A stretch of DNA of 64,000 nt. Origin: Chlorobium ferrooxidans DSM 13031 (GTDB lineage: Bacteria > Bacteroidota > Chlorobiia > Chlorobiales > Chlorobiaceae). Positions 43,880 through 52,428 of this stretch are shown here, in pieces. Numbering within the stretch: the stretch's first letter is position 1; each line of letters begins with the position of its first letter. The position numbers were made by a program, and so were the translations under genes. The stretch spans positions 88,676 through 152,675 of the forward strand of contig NZ_AASE01000004.1 of assembly GCF_000168715.1 (NCBI RefSeq), read 5' to 3'. Below the pieces are notes generated by a model that saw only the letters and a program-made list of their open reading frames with translations, was not told the origin of the DNA and made no database searches.

Positions 43880-44833
43880 CTAAAGATTGTTCTCTTCAGG
43901 ATCGAACTGGTAGAGCAGTGTCGAGAGGTAGCGTTCGCCGGTATCGGGCAGGATAACGACAATATTTTTACCCCTGTTCTCCTCACGCTGAGCAAGTTGC
44001 AGGGCTGCGTACGCCGCAGCTCCCGATGAGATGCCGACAATGAGTCCCTCTGTACGGGCAAGGGTACGGCCGGTTCGAAGGGCGTCCTCGTTTTTCACCA
44101 GAATAATCTCGTCAATAAGAGCGGTATTGAGGATATCAGGAATGAATCCTGCGCCGATTCCCTGTATTTTGTGCGGGCCGGGCTTTCCGCCGGAGATAAC
44201 CGGGGAGTCGAAGGGCTCAACGGCAACAATTTTCACACCCGGGTTCCGCTGCTTCAGCACCTCACCGACACCGGTGATAGTGCCGCCGGTACCTACTCCG
44301 CTGACAAAGAAATCGACCTTGCCGTCGGTATCCTTCCAGATCTCCTCGGCTGTGGTTCTGCGGTGAATATCAGGGTTGGCCGGGTTTTTGAACTGCTGAG
44401 GAAGAAAGGAGTTCGAATATTTCAGATGCAGCTCTTCAGCTTTTCTGATCGCCCCGGGCATACCTTCCGGTCCTGGAGTCAGAACCAGTTCGGCTCCAAG
44501 AGCCTTGAGCAGGTTGCGGCGTTCAATACTCATGGTTTCAGGCATGGTGAGCATCAGGCGGTACCCTTTGGCCGCGGCAATGAAGGCAAGAGCAATCCCG
44601 GTATTACCGCTGGTCGGTTCAATGATGACGGTATCCCTGTTGAGCAGACCCTTTTTCTCGGCATCTTCGATCATCGAAAAACCGATACGGTCCTTGACAC
44701 TGCCGCCGGGGTTGAAATATTCGAGTTTGGCGATGATCGATGCTGCAGCATCAAACTCACGACTGAAATTCCCAAGCTCAAGCAGGGGGGTGTTACCGAT
44801 AAGGTCGGTCAGTTTTTTTGCAATTCGTCCCAT
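43880..44833 (-). CDS. cysK: cysteine synthase A (O-acetylserine sulfhydrylase)
   Basis: Makes cysteine from O-acetylserine and sulfide with PLP. The 317 residues show [10 protein letters not shown], the PLP lysine Lys47 in [11 protein letters not shown], the substrate loop [12 protein letters not shown], the phosphate-binding [13 protein letters not shown] and [12 protein letters not shown]. All key residues are present. Single gene on the minus strand. Sulfide assimilation fits a sulfide-oxidising phototroph. Confidence 0.95.
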   Translation of the reverse strand: MGRIAKKLTDLIGNTPLLELGNFSREFDAAASIIAKLEYFNPGGSVKDRIGFSMIEDAEKKGLLNRDTVIIEPTSGNTGIALAFIAAAKGYRLMLTMPETMSIERRNLLKALGAELVLTPGPEGMPGAIRKAEELHLKYSNSFLPQQFKNPANPDIHRRTTAEEIWKDTDGKVDFFVSGVGTGGTITGVGEVLKQRNPGVKIVAVEPFDSPVISGGKPGPHKIQGIGAGFIPDILNTALIDEIILVKNEDALRTGRTLARTEGLIVGISSGAAAYAALQLAQREENRGKNIVVILPDTGERYLSTLLYQFDPEENNL

Positions 44834-45273
44834 AGTGTATTTCTGTTTATTTGTGGTGTTTTTTTGAAAATAACAATTGTTAATGCTTTTTTTAAAGGAT
44901 ACAAAAACAGGTATTTACCCCTTTTTAGCCCATTGAGCAAATGAATCAATGCGAAGCGCGCGTCTCCTTTTTGATTGCCATACAGGCAAAGTACTTGAAC
45001 CTTCTTCATGAAACGGCATGTATAGAAGAAAAAAAATGAATGAACACTTGCCGTAATGAATAAAAAAATATTGTTCAATAAACCTACTAACTATAAACTA
45101 ATAAATAAGTAAAGCCTCTTTTCCATCTGCATTGCCCGGTATTTTATTTCAGGAAATGCGTAATAATGAATTAGTTGTATTCAATGAATTATTTTAAATT
45201 ATATGTAAAACCTATATACAGTATAGAGGAATTGCTTTTCCACTACATCTCCATAACATAAACCAATACAGCT
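44834..45273. other. divergent intergenic region between cysK and chlorosome gene
   Basis: AT-rich, no gene supported. An 89-codon minus-strand frame here is aromatic and basic with no family resemblance. The last 150 bp before the chlorosome gene are very AT-rich and should hold its promoter, but no confident -35/-10 pair was found. Confidence 0.4.
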
Positions 45274-45507
45274 ATGTCAAACGGATCAAACGTAAACGTT
45301 GATTTCTCAGGCACTATCGGCAATATTGCTGATTCTGTAGGTAAACTTTTTCAGTTCCAGATCGATACCCTGAACAGCGGTATCAAAACGGTTTCTCAGT
45401 ATGTTGAGCCGCTTGCCAAGACGACAACTGATTTGGCTACCAATCTTGCCGGCACACTGAACAATGTGCTTCAGAGCGTTTCATCAGCTTTTGCTCCTAA
45501 AAAGTAA
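45274..45507 (+). CDS. chlorosome envelope protein, CsmB/CsmF family
   Basis: 77 residues with the features of CsmB-type proteins of the lipid monolayer around chlorosomes, the light-harvesting bodies of green sulfur bacteria: MSNGSNVNVDFSGTIGNIADSVGKLFQFQID, then SQYVEPLAKTTTDLATNLAGTLNNVLQSVSSAFAPKK. It is amphipathic, small and cysteine-free. CsmB is preferred to CsmF on the remembered PLxKTTTDLxxNxAxTLNxVLQ-like end and PKK terminus, but the two paralogues are hard to separate by eye. It is monocistronic, with its own terminator. Confidence 0.85.
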   Translation: MSNGSNVNVDFSGTIGNIADSVGKLFQFQIDTLNSGIKTVSQYVEPLAKTTTDLATNLAGTLNNVLQSVSSAFAPKK

Positions 45508-45527
45508 TCGGTTTTAACGCTGAAAAG

Positions 45528-45565
45528 AGAGCACCCTTTGCTGAACGCAGAGGGTGCTTTTTTTT
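45528..45565 (+). terminator. Rho-independent terminator after chlorosome gene
   Basis: An AGCACCCT/AGGGTGCT stem with a 13-nt loop is followed by an eight-T run, 23 bp after the stop codon. Confidence 0.92.
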
Positions 45566-45598
45566 TGACCGATGCTAATCAGGCCTTCATGGTTGCAA

Positions 45599-46195
45599 TC
45601 AACCCCGGTTGCCGCCGGCCTCACGGATTGTTTTTGCCCGCCACTCTTTGTCGGATGCCATTCTGGTGATAACCCCGAGCATTCTGATATGGCTGTTCGG
45701 ATCGGAAGCGGGTGTCAGGAGGAGGAAGATGATCCGGGCACTGTTGCCGGACTGCCGGTCAACAACACCCTTTTTGCTCACACCGATAACCAGTTCCGGC
45801 CTTTGGATCTTCTCCAGTCTCGCATGGGGAATGGCAATATCGGAACCGACAAATGTTGCGCCCTGCGATTCACGTTCAAGCAGGCTTTTGAAGGTGCTCT
45901 GTTCGTCAATATCCGGATTTGCACTACAGCACCTATGCAGGAGCAGCTGAAAGGCGCTCTCTTTTTCTGCCGATTCTTCCAGAAGCATAACAGGCGCATG
46001 CATGACCAGCTCTTTCCACTCATTTGGAGGCTGAGCGGTAACGGCTTCACCCACGCCATTGCCGGCAGGGGTGTTTTTTTTCCTGAAGAGTGCTGAACAA
46101 AGATCCTTTGTACGGTCAACGGCGGAGGCCAGCAACCCCTTTCCGGAGTCATTCTGCTGGTGGTTGTTCCTGAGTGGTTTGTTCATGGAGCGCAT
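45599..46195 (-). CDS. PTS EIIA type-2 (nitrogen-PTS-like) domain protein
   Basis: The C-terminal 140 residues form an EIIA/PtsN-like domain: LLEESAEKESAFQLLLHRCC, LLERESQGATFVGSDIAIPHARLEKI with the phospho-accepting histidine in IPHAR, and ARIIFLLLTPASDPNSHIRMLGVITRMASD. The N-terminal 60 residues are basic and unstructured. ATG 46195 (MRSMNKPLRN) is preferred to 46264. No HPr or sugar permease gene is adjacent, so a regulatory rather than sugar-transport role is likely. Confidence 0.82.
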   Translation of the reverse strand: MRSMNKPLRNNHQQNDSGKGLLASAVDRTKDLCSALFRKKNTPAGNGVGEAVTAQPPNEWKELVMHAPVMLLEESAEKESAFQLLLHRCCSANPDIDEQSTFKSLLERESQGATFVGSDIAIPHARLEKIQRPELVIGVSKKGVVDRQSGNSARIIFLLLTPASDPNSHIRMLGVITRMASDKEWRAKTIREAGGNRG

Positions 46196-46282
46196 GCCCG
46201 TCAGAATAGTAAAATCTCCGGAGCGAGAACATCCTGAATAAAGCAGGATTGCTTTTCCAGGCAAATCCTGCAGGAGAGAGGT

Positions 46283-46462
46283 TTAGGGCGCCGGTTCCCA
46301 GAAACAGCGCTTTGGCGACACGATCAGCCCTTCATCCTTGAGTGCCTTCATAGCCTTGTCGACCTCTTTGCGGTCCAGTCCGCTCTTTTCGGTGATCAGT
46401 CCGGCGTTCATGGGGGCGGCCTCTTTTTTCATGACTTCCAGTACCTTCTTTTTTGCATCCAT
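46283..46462 (-). CDS. small winged-helix DNA-binding-like protein
   Basis: A 59-residue [23 protein letters not shown] then [20 protein letters not shown] and [19 protein letters not shown]. The pattern helix, helix-turn-helix ([22 protein letters not shown]) and wing is that of mini winged-helix transcription factors. It is encoded just upstream of the EIIA gene on the same strand and could be co-transcribed. Its target is unknown. Confidence 0.7.
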   Translation of the reverse strand: MDAKKKVLEVMKKEAAPMNAGLITEKSGLDRKEVDKAMKALKDEGLIVSPKRCFWEPAP

Positions 46463-46707
46463 CTGTCTGATTGTTTGATTAGGTGATAGCGCTTCGGGCT
46501 ATGCTGAATAAATGTACAAATTTTTGAAATAATATTAGTGCAGGCCGGGGTGGTGAGGAGTTCCATACCGGAAAGCGGACTCTATTTATAACGTTTTTTA
46601 CATATTGTATTGTAATTTTAAAGGTTGGCTTCCGGAAATGAATTTTGATTGTAGGGCAGCAGCTTTGTCGAGAAGGTTGAACAACTTAATCCAAAGGAGT
46701 GCAATAC

Positions 46708-47853
46708 ATGAAGAAACTACTACTCTCTCTTGCCACAGCCGTTCTCCTGGCTCTTCCGCTTGCCGGAGAGGCTGCACCGCTGAAAATCGGATTTATCAAC
46801 TCCATTACCGGGAAAGAGGCGCAGATTGGTGAAAATCTCACCAACGGCGCAGCTCTGGCGATTGAGGATCTGCGCTCAAAAGGTGTTCAGGTCGATTTTG
46901 TCAGGGAGGATGACGGAGGCGATCCCAAGAATGCACTTGCCGCCTATGAAAAGCTTGTTACCCGTGACGGGGTGATCGGAGTGGTGGGACCCTACACCTC
47001 GGGATGTGCCAATGTCGTGGCATCAAGGGCAGACCAGTACCAGGTTCCGCTGCTTGTTCCCGCTGCCGCCAAGGAGGAGATTACCCGCAACGGTTACAAG
47101 AATGTGTTCCGCCTCAATGCACCGGCTGATGTCTATTCCAGGGTTTTGCTGAGCGCCGTGGCCCCATACAAACCGAAAACCATAGCCTACGTCTATGCCG
47201 CAACTGATTTCGGGGTTTCAACGGTAAAAACAGCTCAGGTCAATGCTGCAAGTATGGGCTTGAAAGAGGTAGCCAATGAGAAGTACCAGCAGGGTCAGCC
47301 GGACTACCGGGCAACGCTCTCCAAAGTCAAGGCGGCAAATCCCGATCTTGTTTTTCTTGTCTCCTATGATGCCGATGCCATTCTTCTGATGCGTCAGGCC
47401 AAGGAGATCGGGCTTGCACCGAAAGCATTTCTCGGTGCGGGAGCCGGGTACACCACGGCCCAGTTTGCCCAGCAGAAGGAGATATCCAATCTTGTCATCT
47501 CCGCCACCCAGTGGACGGATGATGTCAACTGGCCGGGAGCTGCAAATTTTGCAAAACGCTATCAGGCAAAGTTTGCCAAAGAGCCATCCTACCATGCAGC
47601 CTGTGCCTATGAAGCCGTCCGGATTATGGTTGATACGGCTGCCAAAACCAGAACAGCCGCAAAACTTCGCGCAGGCCTGAAAGCAGGGAGCTGGAACGGT
47701 ATCATGGGCCCGGTAAAATTTGCCGATTACAGCGGCTTTACCAATCAGAACAACCACCCCATGCTGGTTCAGCAGCTCCAGAACGGTAAAACCGAAACGG
47801 TCTATCCCGCACAGTTCAGTAAAAAGAGACTGGTTTACCCTTTCAAACGGTAA
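46708..47853 (+). CDS. branched-chain amino acid type ABC transporter, periplasmic binding protein
   Basis: LivK/LivJ-like solute receptor, 381 residues. ATG 46708 is preceded by AAAGGAG. The signal peptide is MKKLLLSLATAVLLALPLAGEAA. The mature part reads LKIGFINSITGKEAQIGENLTNGAALAIEDL, VGVVGPYTSGCANVVASRADQYQVPLLVPAA and DLVFLVSYDADAILLMRQAKEIGL, a type I periplasmic binding fold. The four following genes complete the importer. The true ligand could be an amino acid, amide or other small acid. Confidence 0.93.
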   Translation: MKKLLLSLATAVLLALPLAGEAAPLKIGFINSITGKEAQIGENLTNGAALAIEDLRSKGVQVDFVREDDGGDPKNALAAYEKLVTRDGVIGVVGPYTSGCANVVASRADQYQVPLLVPAAAKEEITRNGYKNVFRLNAPADVYSRVLLSAVAPYKPKTIAYVYAATDFGVSTVKTAQVNAASMGLKEVANEKYQQGQPDYRATLSKVKAANPDLVFLVSYDADAILLMRQAKEIGLAPKAFLGAGAGYTTAQFAQQKEISNLVISATQWTDDVNWPGAANFAKRYQAKFAKEPSYHAACAYEAVRIMVDTAAKTRTAAKLRAGLKAGSWNGIMGPVKFADYSGFTNQNNHPMLVQQLQNGKTETVYPAQFSKKRLVYPFKR

Positions 47854-47922
47854 GAGGGATTTCATTGTGGGGGCGAAAAACAGTTCGCCCTCACTGACAA
47901 CCATTTCAGACGGAGCATCCTG

Positions 47923-48792
47923 ATGTTATTCCTGCAAGCCCTCGTATCCGGTATTCTCTCAGGCGGGGTCTATGCCCTGGCCGGTATCGGTATGTCACTG
48001 GTTTTCGGTGTCATGAACATAAGCAACTTTGCCCACGGCGACCTGATGATGCTTGGCATGTATCTGGCCTATTTTGCCTTTACCCTGTTGCACATTGATC
48101 CCTATCTTGCACTGCTGCTGATCATTCCGGTATCGTTTCTCTTCGGTTTTATTCTGGAAAAGGTATTTATCCACCGGGTTATCGATCATCCTCATCAGAA
48201 CCAGATTCTCCTTACCATAGGCCTCGGTCTGATCATGAGCAATACCGCACTGCTCGCCTTTACCAGCGATCCGAAGATACTCACCACAACCTATTCGAGC
48301 AGCGCCATCAATACAGCCTCGGGACTCTCCATCTCCGTTCCGCTCCTGCTCTCATTTGTTATCACCTCCGTGATTACGGCGGTTCTCTACCTCTTTCTGG
48401 CAAAAAGCAGCACAGGGATGGCTCTCAGGGCGACAAGCCAGAACCGTGAAGCGGCACAGTTGATGGGTATCAACGTGGCTAAAATGAGTGCCATTGCATT
48501 CGGCATCGGTACCGCCCTTGCGGCAACTGCCGGGGCTCTGATTGCACCGACCTACTATATTCATCCGCTGGCCGGTCACAGTTTTCTTTTGAAATCCTTC
48601 ACCATCTGCGTGCTTGGCGGTCTCGGCTCGGTAGTCGGGGCCGGAGTCGGGGGGATCATCATCGGAGTGGTTGAGTCGATGGCTGCCACCTATATCTCCA
48701 CAGACTGGAAAGATGTGGTTGTCTTTGTGCTCTTTCTTACGGTTCTTCTGTTTCGTCCCCAGGGGCTCTTCGGTAAAAAGGGAGGGCAGTAA
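47923..48792 (+). CDS. livH: branched-chain amino acid type ABC transporter permease LivH-like
   Basis: An inner-membrane permease of 289 residues with about eight segments. GILSGGVYALAGIGMSLVFGVMNISNFAHGDLMMLGMYLAYF is the LivH signature (NxAHGxxMMxGAY). RATSQNREAAQLMGINVAKMSAIAFGIGTALAATAG is the EAA-like loop contacting the ATPases. It ends where livM starts (1-bp overlap). Confidence 0.93.
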   Translation: MLFLQALVSGILSGGVYALAGIGMSLVFGVMNISNFAHGDLMMLGMYLAYFAFTLLHIDPYLALLLIIPVSFLFGFILEKVFIHRVIDHPHQNQILLTIGLGLIMSNTALLAFTSDPKILTTTYSSSAINTASGLSISVPLLLSFVITSVITAVLYLFLAKSSTGMALRATSQNREAAQLMGINVAKMSAIAFGIGTALAATAGALIAPTYYIHPLAGHSFLLKSFTICVLGGLGSVVGAGVGGIIIGVVESMAATYISTDWKDVVVFVLFLTVLLFRPQGLFGKKGGQ

Positions 48793-49790
48793 TGAAACAG
48801 GCACTCATCATCGCTCTCTTTGCGGCCTTTACGGCACTGCTGCCTCTCTTTATCGGTGAAGAGAACCCCTATATCATCGGCATCATGATCTCCGTGCTCA
48901 TGATGGCGGCACTCTCATCGGCATGGAACATCATCGGCGGATTTGCCGGGCAGTTCAGCTTCGGTCATGCAGCCTACTTCGGTGCCGGAGCCTATACCAC
49001 ATTGATTCTGATCTACTCATTTGAACTCAATCCGCTTATCGGCGCAGCGGCAGGTATGGTTGTCGCCGCTCTGATTGCCCTTATCACCGGGAGCATTGTT
49101 TTCGGACTGCGCGGTCACTACTTTGCGCTTGCCTCAATAGCCGTAGCCGAGATCATCCGGCTCTCTGTGCTTAATTTTGAGTTTACCGGAGGGGCCCAGG
49201 GGATTTTGCTTGCAAATGTCACGCTCTGGGGGCTCGATCTCAACAGCAAAACTCCTTTTTACTACGGCATGCTCCTGCTTCTCGTTGTAACGCTCACCGT
49301 AACGGAGTATCTGCGCAAGTCGAAAACCGGATACTATCTGCAGGCTATCCGTGAAGACCAGGATGCGGCCTCATCACTCGGTATCAATCTCGCGCTCTAC
49401 AAAAACCGGGCACTCCTGATATCCGCACTCCTGACCTCCGTTGCCGGCAGCCTCTATGCGCTCTATATCCGCTTCATTGATACCTCCGCCGTGCTCGACC
49501 TCCGGCTCTCCATCGAAATTATCCTGACCGCGATAATCGGCGGAGTAGGGACGCTCTGGGGTCCGGTTCTCGGTGCACTCCTGCTTGTGCCTCTTGCAGA
49601 GGCGCTCCGCTCCAACATGATCGGTGACGCGCTGGTCAAGCTTGGTCTGGTATCGGAAACCTCTTCAGTCGGCATTTTTTTGAACGATAATCTTGCTCAT
49701 GCCCATGTTCTCGTCTATGGCATCATTACGGTGCTCTGCATACTCTACCTGCCAAAAGGGATTCTCGGGCTCTTCAGGAGGGTGAAATGA
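48792..49790 (+). CDS. livM: branched-chain amino acid type ABC transporter permease LivM-like
   Basis: 332 residues, multi-spanning. NIIGGFAGQFSFGHAAYFGAGAYTTLIL is the LivM motif (GxxGQxSxGHAAFxGxGAY). AIREDQDAASSLGINLALYKNRALLISALLTSVAGSLYALY is the ATPase-facing loop. It overlaps livH by one base and livG by 4 bp, so translation of the transporter genes is coupled. Confidence 0.93.
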   Translation: MKQALIIALFAAFTALLPLFIGEENPYIIGIMISVLMMAALSSAWNIIGGFAGQFSFGHAAYFGAGAYTTLILIYSFELNPLIGAAAGMVVAALIALITGSIVFGLRGHYFALASIAVAEIIRLSVLNFEFTGGAQGILLANVTLWGLDLNSKTPFYYGMLLLLVVTLTVTEYLRKSKTGYYLQAIREDQDAASSLGINLALYKNRALLISALLTSVAGSLYALYIRFIDTSAVLDLRLSIEIILTAIIGGVGTLWGPVLGALLLVPLAEALRSNMIGDALVKLGLVSETSSVGIFLNDNLAHAHVLVYGIITVLCILYLPKGILGLFRRVK

Positions 49791-50515
49791 GCGAACCTAT
49801 CCTCAAAATCAATAAGGTGAGCAAGCATTTCGGCGGTAACATTGCCGTGTCGGATGTCACCTTTGCGGTAGAAAAGAACCGGATATTCGGGCTTATCGGG
49901 CCGAACGGTGCCGGAAAAACAACCCTGTTCAACTGTATGACCGGTTTTGTGCCGATCACTTCAGGTGAGGTGATCTTCAATAACCGGAAGATCAATAACC
50001 TGCGACCTGACGCAGTATGCCGGATCGGTATGGTTCGAACCTGGCAGAGGGTCAAACCGCTCTCAAGCCTGAGTGTTCTTGACAATGTGATGGTCGGGGC
50101 CTTTGCCATAACCGGGTCAGCCGGGGCAGCAAGGAAGATAGCGGTGGAGAAGCTTGCGCAGGTTGGTCTGGCCGATTACTCCGCAAAGCTGGCAGGTTCG
50201 CTCTCCATCGGACTGAAAAAAAAGCTTGAACTTGCCCGTGTTCTGGCCACCCGTCCTGAAATGCTCCTGCTTGACGAGATCTGTGGAGGATTGAACCACA
50301 CCGAAACAGCCTCCATTCTTCAACTCATCCGTGATGTCCGGGAAGAGGGCACAACGATTCTCTTTATCGAGCATGATATGAAAGCGGTTACATCAATCTG
50401 TGAGCGTATTGTTGTTCTGAACTCCGGCGTGAAGCTTGCCGAAGGCACTCCGGCCGAGATTACGAGTAATCCCGAAGTTATTGCAGCATATCTGGGAGGT
50501 GGATTCGATGCTTAA
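49787..50515 (+). CDS. livG: branched-chain amino acid type ABC transporter ATPase LivG-like
   Basis: 242 residues. Walker A IGPNGAGKTTLFNCMTGF, the LivG-type RTWQRVKPLSSLSVLDNVMVG Q-loop region, Walker B MLLLDEICGGLNHTET and H-loop LFIEHDMKAVTSICERI are seen. The signature is degenerate, LSIGLKKKLELARVLA instead of LSYGQQRRLEIARAL, which is worth noting but keeps the helix. The stop overlaps livF by 8 bp. Confidence 0.92.
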   Translation: MSEPILKINKVSKHFGGNIAVSDVTFAVEKNRIFGLIGPNGAGKTTLFNCMTGFVPITSGEVIFNNRKINNLRPDAVCRIGMVRTWQRVKPLSSLSVLDNVMVGAFAITGSAGAARKIAVEKLAQVGLADYSAKLAGSLSIGLKKKLELARVLATRPEMLLLDEICGGLNHTETASILQLIRDVREEGTTILFIEHDMKAVTSICERIVVLNSGVKLAEGTPAEITSNPEVIAAYLGGGFDA

Positions 50516-51203
50516 AATAGAAAATCTTCAGGCCGGATACGGCGAAATGGTTGTGTTGCGCAACATCAACATCTCGCTCAGCGAAGGGGAGATAGTCTCG
50601 GTTGTCGGCAGCAACGGTGCAGGGAAATCAACCCTGCTCAAGGCTATTTCAGGCATCATCAGGTCATCCGGTACGATCACCTTCAATCATCACTCCCTCA
50701 CTGCACTTCAGGCGCACCGGATTGTTGAGCGGGGAGTGGTGCATGTTCCGGAAGGACGCAAGATATTTTCTGAAATGACCGTCTTTGAGAATCTGATGAT
50801 GGGAGGATTTCTCTGCCAGAAAGATCGGACGGAGAATCTTGAGCGGGTCTATGCCCTCTTTCCCATACTTGCCGAACGCCGCAAACAACTTGGAGGCACC
50901 ATGTCAGGCGGCGAACAGCAGATGCTCGCAATCGGCAGGGGGCTTATGGCGAGTCCCAAACTCTTTCTGCTCGATGAACCGAGCCTTGGACTCTCGCCGC
51001 TTTTCACTGATGTGGTTTTCAAAGCGATTCGAGCTATCAATAAAAGCGGTGTAACCGTTCTGCTGGTTGAGCAGAATGTCTACCAGTCACTGAAAATAAG
51101 CCATCGCGGTTATGTCATTGAGACCGGCTCCATCGTTCTCTCCGGTACCGGAGAAGAGCTGCTCAATAATCCTGAGGTAAAAAAAGCCTTTCTCGGGATG
51201 TGA
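50508..51203 (+). CDS. livF: branched-chain amino acid type ABC transporter ATPase LivF-like
   Basis: 231 residues from ATG 50508 (MLKIENLQAGYGEMVVLRNINISL). Walker A VGSNGAGKSTLLKAISG, VHVPEGRKIFSEMTVFENLMMGG (LivF-type Q-loop), signature MSGGEQQMLAIGRGLMASPKLFLLDEPSLGLSPLF and H-loop LLVEQNVYQSL are all intact. The frame is open upstream into livG but the ATG here fits the family. Last gene of the importer. Confidence 0.93.
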   Translation: MLKIENLQAGYGEMVVLRNINISLSEGEIVSVVGSNGAGKSTLLKAISGIIRSSGTITFNHHSLTALQAHRIVERGVVHVPEGRKIFSEMTVFENLMMGGFLCQKDRTENLERVYALFPILAERRKQLGGTMSGGEQQMLAIGRGLMASPKLFLLDEPSLGLSPLFTDVVFKAIRAINKSGVTVLLVEQNVYQSLKISHRGYVIETGSIVLSGTGEELLNNPEVKKAFLGM

Positions 51204-51209
51204 AACTAT

Positions 51210-52151
51210 GTGAAATATTTAACTATCCTGTTACTCTTTAAAATGTTACGACTTGATCGACCGGTAATGCGAGTTTCCATCTCTCTGCTTTTCATGCTTC
51301 TCTTCTCCGGATGTCACCGTAACGACAAGGCTGACGGGTACGGTAATTTTGAGGCTACTGAAATCATTGTTTCGGCTGAATCGAGCGGCAGGCTGCTGCG
51401 TTTCGATGCTGAGGAGGGAGCCACCCTGCAGAAAGGGATGGTCACGGCGGTTATTGATACCACACAGTTGCACTACTCGAAGATGCAGCTCAAGGCGGAG
51501 CGGGAGGCTCTTGAGGCCAAACAACCAGGACTCGGAGCAAAGATCAGTGTACTGCAGGCAGAGCGCTCAAACCTGATGCGCGACCGCGCCCGATACCGGA
51601 GGCTGCTCAGCGAGGGGGCCGTACCCTCACGGCAGCTTGAGGAGTTTGAAAACCGGATCACGGTTCTTGACCGGCAGATAGGCTCTCTCGAAACCGAGTA
51701 TCCCGGACTATCTGGTGATATACGGGCAAGATCGGCGCGTCTGGCACAGATTGATGACCAGATAATAAAAAGTGTTGTTAAAAACCCGGTCACAGGCGTG
51801 GTGCTCGCCAGATATGCCGAACCGGGAGAGCTTGCCTCGTCAGGAAAAGCGTTGTACCGGATCGCCGATCTTGAGCGCATCTACCTCAGGGTCTATCTCA
51901 GCGGAGCCCAGCTTTCGGGTGTGAAGATCGGTCAGCAGGTTGAGGTGGAGGTGGACGGGGCGCAGGGCGCCGGAACGGTGCTGCATGGCACCATCTCCTG
52001 GATCTCTGCTAAGGCGGAGTTCACCCCGAAAATAATCCAGACCAAAGAGGAGCGGGTCAGCATGGTCTATGCGGTCAAGGTGCTGGTCCCGAACCGCGAC
52101 GGCCTGCTCAGGATCGGTATGCCGGGTGAAGTACGGCTGCAGAAGCGGTGA
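51210..52151 (+). CDS. HlyD-family lipoprotein/adaptor of a YbhGFSR-like ABC exporter
   Basis: A membrane fusion protein of about 300 residues. The N-terminus has a hydrophobic stretch with a lipobox, RVSISLLFMLLFSGCHRN, suggesting a lipid anchor. The lipoyl-like part is EIIVSAESSGRLLRFDAEEGATLQKGMV, then a coiled-coil hairpin (KMQLKAEREALEAKQPGLG to RSARLAQIDDQ) and the second lipoyl half KNPVTGVVLARYAEPGELASSGKALYRIADL. GTG 51210, ATG 51243 and ATG 51267 are candidate starts. The following ATPase and permease genes form the matching exporter. Confidence 0.85.
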   Translation: MKYLTILLLFKMLRLDRPVMRVSISLLFMLLFSGCHRNDKADGYGNFEATEIIVSAESSGRLLRFDAEEGATLQKGMVTAVIDTTQLHYSKMQLKAEREALEAKQPGLGAKISVLQAERSNLMRDRARYRRLLSEGAVPSRQLEEFENRITVLDRQIGSLETEYPGLSGDIRARSARLAQIDDQIIKSVVKNPVTGVVLARYAEPGELASSGKALYRIADLERIYLRVYLSGAQLSGVKIGQQVEVEVDGAQGAGTVLHGTISWISAKAEFTPKIIQTKEERVSMVYAVKVLVPNRDGLLRIGMPGEVRLQKR

Positions 52152-52281
52152 TGGTGACCGGTCGTATTGAATCAGAAAGTGTTATAAATCTTACTATTGC
52201 AGCTTCCTCACGATATCTTTCCCTGCATCTCCTGTGTGTGGATGAGGTACGTTTTCAGTAACTATAATCACGGATGGTATC

Positions 52282-52428
52282 ATGTCAACAGCAGAGTCAA
52301 GTGAATTCGATAAACTGAAGGAGATCGTCAACGAAGAGGAGCGTGCAGAGCCGGTGGAGGAAAAGAGTCCGGAGGAGGAGGAACTGGAAACTCTGCCCGC
52401 GGGCAAAGCAGGGGGAAAGGGGGGGTGA
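52282..52428 (+). CDS. small acidic ORF coupled to the exporter ATPase gene
   Basis: A 48-residue frame from ATG 52282: MSTAESSEFDKLKEIVNEEE, then RAEPVEEKSPEEEELETLPA ending in GKAGGKGG. It is glutamate-rich and probably disordered. Its TGA stop overlaps the GTG start of the downstream ATPase (GTGA), the arrangement expected for translational coupling. It could be a leader peptide or a small accessory protein. No family was recognised, and expression is unproven. Confidence 0.45.
   Translation: MSTAESSEFDKLKEIVNEEERAEPVEEKSPEEEELETLPAGKAGGKGG

Noticed and set aside
44809..45078. 89-codon minus-strand frame between cysK and the chlorosome gene
   Set aside because: It overlaps the cysK start on the same strand and encodes an unpatterned basic/aromatic sequence.
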